From the NCBI GenBank assembly GCA_964023275.1, contig OZ029927.1:6837062-6901061 (forward strand): DNA of 64,000 bases, written 5' to 3'. The notes beneath the pieces were generated by a model. It saw only the letters and a program-made list of their open reading frames with translations. It did not search any database and was not told where the DNA came from. Below are positions 8,635-20,600 of this stretch, piece after piece. The position numbers were made by a program, and so were the translations under genes. This DNA is from Norana najaformis (taxonomy: Eukaryota; Annelida; Clitellata; Crassiclitellata; Hormogastridae). Positions within the stretch are counted from its first letter, which is position 1. Every line of letters starts with the position of its first letter.

Positions 8635-11600
8635 GTCAGTGCAACAATCATTAAACCTTTCTAATGCTTATTTATTCATTGCAGAATTGAAGAAATCATT
8701 GCTGTTTATTTCGTATTTGTTGGCCTGTTCGTTCGATTGTGGAATGTGAGGTAGCTGCTCATTTCCTTTTCGCAGGACCTTCTTGATCTGCAAATCTCAA
8801 AGTCCTATATAGACACAAGATCAGTGGATTGCAGGACCTGCTGTTTACTTTCCAGTTGTGACCAATAAATGCTCTGGTGACAGAAAGCAAATGTCCACAG
8901 ACAATTTGGTCAAGTTTGTTCAACGGCTTCTACTCAAAAGGCTTTTGTCCACAATCGTTGCTCAGAGAAAACAAAGGCAGACGACTCGATCTGTTCGATG
9001 AAGTCATACAATGAAGACTCTGATGGTTTGATGAGGTGCAGAAAATGCCAGCTGACCGAATCCCACACACAGTGCACGATATGCCAGATTGGAAGGGAAG
9101 AGAAGCAAAGGAAGACCACGTGAGCTACGCTGGGCAGACTTTGTAAACAAAGACGTAAGAAAAGCCATGAAGCAATATAAATGACTGAAGTGATTGGAGA
9201 TCAATTATTTGCACTCATTGATGCCAGACGACAGGAATACGTGATTTCATGATACAGATTGCATGTTGATAGTTCGGTAATAATTTCGACTTTCAGTTCT
9301 GTGTACTGGTTTCAAATCCTAGTGACTTATTTGAATTGACCACTGATTGTTGAGCCATGTTACCCTGAAGGAAATGGTTGTCCGGACGGTCGTTGGATCC
9401 TGTTGTCATGTTTGCAGTTCAGCTCAAAGATCCTTCAGTTATTCCCAGAATTCATTGGATTTTGCCAATTAGGATTGTTGTTACATTACAGTAAAATAAA
9501 ACCGTACATTAATAGCAATGCCTGAACACTGAAGTGTCTTTCAGTCATTTGCTGCAGGGCTACAGGTAGGGAGTTCAAGGCATCTGGGCCTCCAAAGGAG
9601 ACACCACTTTCACGAGGCTTCAGTCTAAGTTAACCAGCTCAAAGATCTGTTCTTGACAGGTCTTTGTAAAAACTGCATCTTCCATATCTTACCTACTTAC
9701 TTTACTGTCTTGTCTTGTCTTGCATCGATTGTCTCTGAGCCGAGGATAGTGTGGAAATAATTTTCATCTGATTACTCTCTTCTTAGTTCTTCGGACTTCA
9801 TTCCATTTCTTTGCATTCCACATTTCTTCATTCTGCAATTCCGCTGGTTTTTGTCGCTACTTTTCATGACTCAGAATGTGACAGTAAAGTATTTCTAGCT
9901 TGGCTAATGTCTGATGTGAATGCTTACAATCGATTAATTAAAATAATAAATAAATAAATATTGCAGTCATCTAATTATTTGTTTTCCTAGTTATTAAAGT
10001 CTACACAAATGCATTTTGATCATATGTTAACATTAATAGCAATGAGTGAAGATTAACCAGTGTGTGGAAAATCAAGAGGCAAAATTATTCATAATTCATG
10101 CAAGTGCAACAATCAGTTGGTCATTTTCTGGAAATCCAATAAAGCTGGCAAAATTCCTGATATTCCTGCGTGGCAAACACGAACAAAATGAGTACATTTG
10201 AACGGCGCTCAACTGACATAAGCTCTGCTTCATCTATTATGCAGTCGGTCTTCAGTTGGCAGGCGATTTCTAACCAAGCATTGCTGCTGAACTCCACCAC
10301 TGCACCAGGAAATTTTGCATTTCTCTTGTTCGTGTCAGTTGAACAAATTGGGTTTTTGGGTTCAGTGAGGAAAAGGGGCCAAGAAAGTGGATTGTCTGAG
10401 AAAAGAAAGTAGATTACACTGCCATCTCTTGTTTGCCACATTTTCTGCCAAAAATTCTTGGGCTGGCTTAGATTTATGACTTTGACTGACTTTCTGCCTT
10501 AAATTGTTTTTTGGCTTAAAATAGCTTTTCCATTTTCTGTGCTGCTTGTGCTAGCTGAGACTAGCAAAGAAAGTCAGCAATACTGCCACCACTTGATCAC
10601 TGTTAAAAAGATTTATACTGGCTCACTGCTTTAGACCATTTTCTTCATAATAAACTTGGCCAGTAACTGTGCAATTAGACAATTTTAATGCTCATCTGTG
10701 CTGGAAAATACACAAAATCTTGAGAAATTTGGTTTTTCTTAAAAGGATGTGATTTATTGATCGTGCTTAAGAATTGACAGATTTTTTACATGTACTTGGT
10801 CTGCAAAATGAATAAGGTTTTGCTTTCAAAATGATTTTATAGCTTTCTTCTTCTGCGGGTGCTCTGGCCTCTGGAAGGTTCTCCTGTGATGCCCTTCCAT
10901 ACAATTATCTACAGACGTCTTTCCTCAGTTTGATTTATCCATCAGTCTTCATCCAGTCCAACTCTACACCCTTAGCCTTCCTTTTGTTTCCTGCCCCTCA
11001 GTGATGCTTCAGACCTGAAAGTCCACTCTCTCCATATATGATCCATCCACTTTCTCTGTTCTCAGAGTTCATGAAACGTAGCTAACCTTATTTTATTGTC
11101 ATCTAACTTTGTTTTTATCTTATCTTTTTTGTATCCTAATATCTACTCTAAAGGACCAGTAAGAAATAAAGATAGCACACACGTTTGCATGTCTCTATAT
11201 AGGAACTGATAAGAAGCATAAAGATAAAGGTAAGACGCTTGCTTGCATACCTTTATAGAAACAACCGTGAAGCATGGTGGTCCTGGGATCAAAGGATCAA
11301 TTGCTGAGGTGCTTAGATGACCATAGCAGTCCAATAACAGGATGCCATTCCTAACCTTCCAACTTGCGTTAGTACTCATTTACTGACCATAAAGTATGGA
11401 GGACTGATTGAGTACCATATGGCATGGTATTCCATTGGTGATCATGTCCATCCAAGTTTGATTCGACTCGGTTTGGCTTAACTTTACTAAGCCTGCCAAG
11501 AAAACCAAGCTGCCTTCCAAATATGGCAACTACCTAAGTAAAGAATCGTTTAGCTCTAGACAAAGCATCCATTTGATAATGGACAATACATACATTTTAT

Positions 11601-14600
11601 AATGAACAATACATACATTTGATGATGAACAATGCATACAAAAAACACAGTAACACAGAGATCAGTGCATATAACGTAACCATCAGTGCTCCTATTTTTA
11701 TCCTCTTCTTTTTTAGATCCATGCAAAGGTCACATTTGTTTGTTTGGAGCGAAATGCACAACTGATCCAGTGAGTGGTGGCGCCACCTGTAGATGTCCGG
11801 AGAAATGTGCTGCGTCACAGAGTCCAGTCTGTGGTAGCGATGGAATAACATACAACAGCGAATGTCATCTTGAGATGGAAAGCTGCATCAAACAGCGGAA
11901 TATCGGAGTCCAAGAACGCCGCTCATGTGGTCAGTGCAACAGTCATTAAACATATATAATATGTATGTACGTACATATGTATACATGTATGTAGTATGCA
12001 TATACATGTATTTAAGTATGTATGTATGTAGGTATGTATGTATGTACGTATGTAGGTATGTATGTATGTACATATGTATGTATGTATCAAGACATGGTTA
12101 CTTAGAACCTTTTAACGACCTCTTAAAAGCACTGCACATATTACTATCGAACTGATTGAAACAAGTGCGATGTATGGTATTTTGAAAATGTTTGCAGGCA
12201 GTGCAGAATTGAAGAAATCATTGCAGTTTATTTCCTTTTGTTGAAATTGTTTTCTCACGTCATAGTGGGATGAAAGGAAGGTAATCATTTCTTTTTCATG
12301 GGCCCTTGAGCAACAAATCGCAAAGTCCTACATGCAATCGTTAATGTTTACGAATTTCTGTATGCACATGACTTTCTTTAGAGACCATTCAGTCTCGACC
12401 CTGCATGGTTGTTGTTGATTTCATTGTTGAAATACTTAACCCCCCGCTGCCCACTCGAATGTGTGCCACCCAACTTTAGCTCGTCTGGGATTCTGTCTGC
12501 CATTTTCACACACAGATGTTGATGCTTTGCCATAGTTAATATCCAGACTAGTGTTGGTAACCTTTCACGGCTGAATAACATAGCACGGCTTCATGTGAAA
12601 TTGTCAGTGCATTTTCGCACCGTGTGAGGGTTGTTTTGCTGTAGAATTGCGGCTGTCATTTTGGAGCATTGTTTGCAAACACTCTTTCAACATCACAGCC
12701 GTCTCTAGGTCAACGAATATATGAGCACAGCGAGGTTTTGCTGCTGGTAGACACGTGATTGCGCTGTCAAATGCACAAAGTGGTTCTGATGCGGTATTTG
12801 CTGCATTTACATGCATTGAAAAGAGAAATTTATATAGCGCCGCTTTGGAGAAACTCATCAGTGTTGCTCATATATGTCTAGTATTTGATCTGCAATGACG
12901 CAGCGCAGTTGTTGCCGATCAATGGGTTTATGTTCGTCGGTTGTTGTTGCCCTTCAGTGATTGACGTCCAATCACACACTGAATCCGATTTCAACGCGAC
13001 CACTTCCCTTTCGGCCGATTTCATTCATTTGCAACCAGGCTTTCCATTTTCTTGTTTCCTCTGCAGATCTTTGCCACTGTGGACAAACCCAGTCCGGCCA
13101 TGCCCCCTATCAGGGATATGCCTTGGGCTTGGCTTCCCCTCCCCAAAGCCAAACTTAGTTTCGTATGCTTGACCCCCTGGACGCTTGCCACTGTTTAATC
13201 TAATCTAATCTAATGTCTTCTATAGCGCCATTTTCATAGTGCACAAGGCTTCACTCTGTGTTGAAAATTGTAATGAAACCGTAGTCAGAAAATGTAATCT
13301 GTTAGAAAGGCTCGGATGAAATCCAACGGGACCTGGAACAATCCTGGCCATGTAGTGACCAGAGAGAGATAAGTGGTTCATGGTGGAGTCTTGAAGAGAC
13401 TGAGGGCGAGCAATTGGTTGGACGATGGCCAGTGTTACTGGTCATTTCGTCTGACCACAGCTGTAATTGAGGTCGGATGAAGGCAGAGGAACAGAGCCGT
13501 CCTAGCAGAGTAACCTTTCACTTCTTCCCATCTTTCATGCGGTGGTCCGTTTGAAATGCCATCGACTGAGAAACACGGATATTCTCTGAAGTGTTGTGTA
13601 GAGGAGTCGCTCTGTTAGGGTAACAGTTAACTGCATTCTTTTGGAATTTACTGAACAAATACAGGGGAGAGAGACAGAGGCAGAGACAGAGAGTGAGAGA
13701 GAGTGAGAGAGAGAGAGAGAGCGAGAGAGAGAGAGAGAGAGAGAGGGAGGAATAAGAACCCAGCTTAAAAAAGTCTGGTGGTTAGCAAAAGGTCAGAGTT
13801 TAAAATCCCTGCCAGGGCAGACATTTGTTTAGAGATTTAATCTCCGCCTGCACTCCCTAGTGAACTGAGCTATGAGTACACTGACTGTACACCACCAATG
13901 GGAAGATCAGGTGGCAGAAGAGATAGCTGGCAACTTGTTATGCTAAGAAAGTAAAGTCGTAAACACTTCATACCCATGGCTGCCTCTTGGGACTAGCTTA
14001 AGGGACTGATTCCTCTTCTTTTTCTTATTTTCTATCCTCCTCCTCTTCCTCCTCCTCCCTCTTCTACCTCTTCCTCCCTCCTCCTCCTCTCTTCCTCCTC
14101 CTTCTCCTCTTCTCCTCATTTGGTGTGTAATTGCGAGTGTCAGAGAGAAATAAATCGGAGAACTATCAGAGGTTTGACAGCAATTTTTTTAAGTCTTCAG
14201 TTTGTTCAGTCAAATGTTTTTTAAGGTAGAGGTTAGAAACTTTAAGGATAGACATTAAGCTGACAGTTTTGTGCTATGGATCTGACACAGTGAAATTGAG
14301 CAGTGTTGAACACAGTTAGGTGATCCATACAAATAAGGCCATATGGGCCAACTGAGCCCGGCATCTCTCTGGGATTCGTATATTAGTTGGGTACCAATGC
14401 TGGTTAGGATGTTTTGAAGGAGGTGTGGATTTGCTGGATTGTTCTGGTCGTATCTGGTCTTTAGCGGAATGGAATTCAAATTGCAGTTGTAGAAAATGCA
14501 GAGTTCAGAATCATAAGGAGATTGTTCAAGAGAATGACTCCATAAAGTATCTTTAAGGAAATCTGTTTTGAATGAGCAGATAGCCAAAGGAACACAGTGA

Positions 14601-17600
14601 GGCACTTCTTAACTATGTGGGGCGACTGGTGAGACCAGTCACTGGTTCCCATCCACTGAAAACAAATACTTTTCATCCACAGTATTGGAACATAAAAATC
14701 TGGTAGATATGAAGAGAAAACGAAAACGAAAATCTTTTGGCAAAATGAGCAGAGAACAAAATGGCGGCTGACCATTTGAATCTGAACTCGCTTTTCATGC
14801 GAATGACTGTCTGCCTTCGGACGATTACAGCAAAGAGAATGCGTCCTATAAACCAGTAGTAGATCTTTGGCAGATAGGTCTAGGCATGGAGAACTAAATA
14901 TTATGGTCCATGGCCTAGGCCTCCTTCACTCATCGCTGTTCGAAGTGAGTGGCCAGGGACATACAGTGGATTCTATATCTCATCCAGCCTTTGGGACCCA
15001 TTCATCCCCAGTATATACATCATTATAGAGATGCTGTGTTACGATAAGGTCAGAAGGTTAATTAAATTGGAATCCATAGTCCAGTGGTTAGCATGCTAGA
15101 CTCCCGACCCAGAGGTCAATCAGGGTTCAAATCCCCACAAGGACAGAAAGATATTCCAGAAAAACTGGGATTTTGTTCCACTTTTGCCCCAATTGAACTG
15201 CGTTATAAACGGAGTAGACTTATTACTTCCGGTTGGAAGATGAGGTGAGGATGGAAAGGACTGACCACCCGCCCTTGTATGCTAAGGGTAAGAAAATGAA
15301 GTTGCTAACACCTTATAATGCCATAATAATAATAATAGTCCAAGAACTTCTATAGCGCCACTGTAGTAACGCTCAAAGCATCAGTGGACGGTCGCTATCA
15401 AGCAGAATCGCTGTGCATACTAAATTCCATGTTAAGTTCGGTCAACAGGGAAGACACAGAAACAGCCTACGGAGGAAACGAGTCCTGGAATTTGCATATC
15501 CATGGCTGCCATGGATGGTTGGCTAAAGTGTAGATGAAGTGTACTTCCATGAGCTATTCCTGTGAGGCAGCCATGGGTCGTAGTTTGCTAGACTTAGTGA
15601 ATGATACAGAGGAGGTCTGTAGTTAAATGGACTGGTTCTCTTCTTTGCAGTATCTACTTTTGGCAGCCATTGCTTTCAAAACTGCACTGATAGGAGGAAA
15701 CGAAGGAATTGAAAGAGACGTTGACCATCTGTCATCTGCTTCTGACAACCGGCGATTCTTGCTTGCTATCATTATTGTCCAGTCAGTCTCCCTGGTAACC
15801 TTTGCCCTAAATAGCCTCGTCAAATGCCTGCCTGACTGCCGGCCTGCCTGCCTCTCTCTTTCTTTCGTTCGTTCGTTCGTCGTTCTTGGGCGAAGGAGGG
15901 AGCAATGAATCGTATTTCACTGACGAGTGCTACAGGAAGTCCTCAGCTTCTTCGAGGTCTAGACGGAACTCTTAGTAATTCTCCATAAATCTCCGGAATT
16001 CTCCCGAATTATCCGGAACTCACCAGAACTGTCTGAGATTCTGCAGAATTCTCTGGAATTAGCTAGAACTCTTTGGAATTCTCAGTCTGCTGAAACTTTG
16101 CCTTCATCGCCTGTGAGGCAGCAGTCGCTCGTCGAGTTATAGTCGTCGACTGAAGGACGGATGTTGGCCGGTGTTTCCGTCCTTTGTCTGTTGCGTGCTT
16201 CGTCACAATTAATCCTCTTCGGTCAGACAGAACAGAGTGAGGATGAAGAGGAAGTGGAGCAGGAGGAAGAGGAGCAGGAGGAAGAGGAGCAGGAGGAAGA
16301 GGAGCAGGACAGGAAGCGTACATTTATCGTGCGCCAATTCTCCAAAATGCTTCAGTGCTAATCTTTATTGAATGGGTTTTTGTCTGGCTCTTGTCCACGT
16401 TAGGTTGAAATCTCGCTATATAGAAGTAATGCTACCTTTGGGAGTCATTGTAAATACTGTGCTGTGCTGAGGCTGTGTCCGGATGACATCCCAGTCTAAA
16501 GAGGAATCAAATTTGGGATCAATCAGCAAAAGTGTTTCAGATCCAGATTTACTTGCGTTGTTATGTAATAAGTGATTAGAAATTTGAAATAAATAAAACA
16601 AGCATGGCAGTTGCTTAAGCTAGCCCCTAAAGGCAGCTATAGGTAGGAAGTGTTTGCAACTTCATTTTCTTAGCCTCGGCATATGAGGGCGGATGGCCGG
16701 TCATTTCGTAATCATAGTCGTAATTTGCACATTTATATAGCACCTCTTCAAGAAAACTACTCAGAAGCAGAGAGCTCCCAACCTGATAACACAAGACCCC
16801 GATCGAATAGAATGGTCTTCAATCGCTGATAGAATAGAGGCAGAGAAAGGGTAAGAAATGGCAGACTGGTCCAGAGTGAAGTACCGTCCATGGTGAAGCT
16901 ACCATGTTGCATTGCGGAGGTATGGGACAGATGGACAACCAGAAGACCTTGTGCCACAGAACGAAGAGATCGACGACCAGGGATGGATGACACTGAAATA
17001 CACAGCCCCTGTGAAGACAGAATGGACCACAACCACCCGGGCAGTTATGCATCAGCAAGAGCATCTTATACTCAATGCACCTTCGCATGAGCAACCAGTT
17101 TGGTAAGAATTCATTATCGCTTATTTTCCCTATTCCGGATTCTAGGTTTTTTGTGAAGTTGAGAAAATGTGACAGAGAAAGCCAAACTGCAGAGCCAGAA
17201 CCACTTGGATCCGAGGAGCAGCAGAGAAAGGAAAAGAAGAAGAGATGCCAGAAAGAGTAGAGACGCAGAGAGGACAAATGACCCAGACAGCCACTTTTAC
17301 TGGGCTCAGAGCGGGCCCATATTCTTGGACTTGTGGCAACTGGTAGACCCCACTGTCGGCTCAGTAGCCCCGCGACTCTCAGAGGAGCCCGAAAAGGAAG
17401 AGAGGACACAGAGGATAGGAGAGACAGACAGAAACAGACAGTGACGCAGAAAAGAGAGGAGAGAAGAGGAGAACAGATAGGATGGACAGACACAAGACAG
17501 TCTGGTGTATTTGGACGTTTTGCCTAAAGATAGCAGGACCCAGGACACTAACAGGCAGGATTGTTTGACTGTGAAGCACAGCGCTTGTTCCCTACAGTCA

Positions 17601-20600
17601 GACATTAAACGTCACTCTGTCCAGCCACCGTTTCATCCATCCTCTCTTTCCTGTTCACTTGGAATTAGATTCTAGTTGCACTGGATTGGAATTGTGGAAA
17701 TACTCACCGGCAGAAAGTAGATTGTGCCACTATTCCACAGGTGGCAGCTCGTGCATTTATTTCTCATTGATTCGCCAGATGGCAGCTCTGTCCTAACGCA
17801 GGCATTTAAAAAGAATTACCCTATAATTCATTTGGTACGATGGTCTTCAGTAGCACACCGGTCTGTGATCCAACGATTGCAGGTTCGAAAGCAGAGCCTG
17901 CTGAGCAGACTGTCTTAAGAACCTGGACAAGTTGTTCACACATCTTTGTCTTGCACCTCAGGTTCAGATTTACTTGAACATGTAATAAGTGCAATAAATA
18001 AATAAATAAATATGTAAATACACTACACAGTTAAATACAATTGACAGTTGACAATGCCCCTCTTACGATGGCTCAGAGATGCACTGTCTGTGAAACCGGG
18101 CAACGGGGAGCACAAGCAGAGTTTACAGCTAAAAGCAAAACAACACAGACTCATGAGGTAAACAGTTATTTATTTATGAAGAAGTTAACAGTACGAGAAA
18201 ATTCATTGAGATAAGTTCTTTTGAGCACTGCTGCAGCACGGTTTAGGCTTTCAGATGTTGACGCTTTTTCTTGTCATTGACAGACTAAAAGTCTCAGTCT
18301 TTGCCCCACTGAAAGATCCAGGCTTTGGCATATTGGACATCCATCCACTTTAAATTTTTCTAATTTATTTTCTTGGTACACCTTAGGCCCCACCTTTACT
18401 TTGCCCCATGCTGCAAATTTAAATCCCTGCAAATGATACTTCCCTTACTGGTTCCTGTGAATATTACTCTTATCCATCCAATCGACCGCCTTCCTATTTC
18501 TCTCAGCTTAAACACAGCCTGGCAGTACCTGCTTCTCTGTGTCCTATCTCTTCGACTTCTGGCAAACGGTTCTTGTCCTTGACACAGTATCTCTACACAA
18601 CCCATCTGACTTGATCCAGTGTTTCGATAATAATAAAGTGCCCTATGGTTAGCTTTTCGGCAGAACTTTTAAACTTGAGTTTAATTCAGTGTATTTGTAA
18701 AATTCAGGATAAGCAAAGTCTGTGAATGAGCTGGTTCTCGCGACTTAGCTTTTGTTGGGCGCTGTTGAAATCTCGAGTATGTGTTGGCCTTACTCAAAGT
18801 CTGAATTGATCTGAGGATGAGATGACTTGTATGAGAAGAGAGGAGACGATATGATTCGAGAGAAAATGAGATCTGAAGATGACAAATATATATTTCAGTC
18901 GACCTAGTTCAGTCCTATTACGGGTATGTGTGACTCCCCTTTGACCTAGTCATTGAGGCAAATGGATCCGCTTTTACAGTGTTCAGTGATTTATTGCTCC
19001 CAATCTGTTGGGTTTTCTTTTCACTTGCTACTGAAAATTTTCAATTCCGATGGAAATAAAGGCTGCTGTTTGCCATCCATGGCCACATTGACAGGTGGGG
19101 CTCCTTTTGGGCTGTTCAATGATTCATTGCTCTATGCATTTCAATTGCTTTCAATGGAACTCTTCTCCTCCAATCTCTCATGTGTTGGTCATTGATTTCT
19201 GATTTATTGCCAGCGTGGGCAGCAGTGGGGAATTTTTTAAGGCGTCAATGGGGTAAACGAATGCCTGTTTCCTTGATAATGATGGGTTTCCGGATTTGGG
19301 GTTTCAGAAGTCGTTTTGCCCTACTAGTCAAACACTAGTAGTAGGCCTACTGATTCATGCTCTCTTTGACTTTATGTAGTTTGATTGATAGCTCTGTTCT
19401 CCTGTGCAGACATTTTGACAGACCATGTTTACCCTTCAAACATTGGGGTTATTTACCCCCTGTGCACCACTTTGCTGGGTAGACGATATCAAGGCGACAT
19501 GTAACAAGACTTGGACTAAACATGAGAAAAGGACCGGATTTGACAAATGACTGAAAAGAATGGAGATCATTTATTTCCACCCATCATGGCCAAACGGCTG
19601 TCGTGTCAGGAACTGGTAGTGATGATAGTAGAGGTGGTGGTGGTGGGTGGTAGTGGTGATAGACTGATGGTGATTATGATGATGATGGTGATGACGATGA
19701 TGATGATGATTATCTAAGTGATCATTTAGTGATCATTTATGCAGCCAAAGTTTTGAATTGCTCTTGCTGGATTAGGGCTTCAGCCGGAAACTCTATGACG
19801 AAGCCTTAAAAGAAGGTTCCTAAAAGTCTTTCCATAAGTGTCCAGATGTCTTTCCTTCTTTTCTGTTGTCCAGTATCATTCACTGAAGCCTCTTTTCTGT
19901 ATAGGCTACTACCTTAACATGAGCCACATCACTGTCTCTATCGTAGCTGCTTTTTCAGGTTGAGTGCCTAGCAGATCATTTACCAAAGCTGGATTCGATT
20001 TGACTTTCATGTCCTGACCATGCAATAAAAGTTGCGCGATAAAGTTTTATTGTGTGCTGTAAGAAAGTTATGGTCAGCTTCTAACAGATCCGTCCTATGC
20101 TTTACATGGCTCGGTGGCCCTATAATATGCTTTACATGGCCCAGTGGCCCTATATGGCCTCACGCTGCTGTGACGTCATCTCTTCCGATTGGTTTACCTC
20201 CTCTGAACTCTTCCATTTCTATCAGAAGCTGCTGTACCATTCCTCCTCAGTTTCTGTTTCTCACCAAGGATGGGTGCGCAACAGTCAGCCAGAGAGATCA
20301 GGGTTCAAATCCCTGCCAGGGCAGAAAAATATTTCAAAATCTCTGCTCCACTTGTGCTCCTAGCGAACTGAGCGATAAAATGAGTACATTAGCCGTACAG
20401 TATCAGTGGCAAGATCAGACGGAGACGGGCGATGACTGTCCACTTGTCCTCATTTCTGAGGCTAAGAAGATGAAGTTGCTGACACTTCATACTCACACCA
20501 GCCTCTCACGGTCAGCTCAAGGTCAGCTTCTTCTTCTGTTTTGCTGAGACTGAGGTCCTTCTTCTGAGTGGATTTCTTGAAGAGTTGCTGCATAAATTTG

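Noticed and set aside
15061..15140. Possible tRNA gene (B box GGTTCAAATCC)
   Set aside because: The B box belongs to a SINE-A copy with a long non-tRNA body; no complete cloverleaf with acceptor stem.
16819..17493. 224-codon frame on the - strand
   Set aside because: Overlaps repeats, has competing frames on both strands and shows no recognisable motif or splice context.
20032..20547. 171-codon frame on the + strand
   Set aside because: Runs through a tRNA-derived SINE-A copy.
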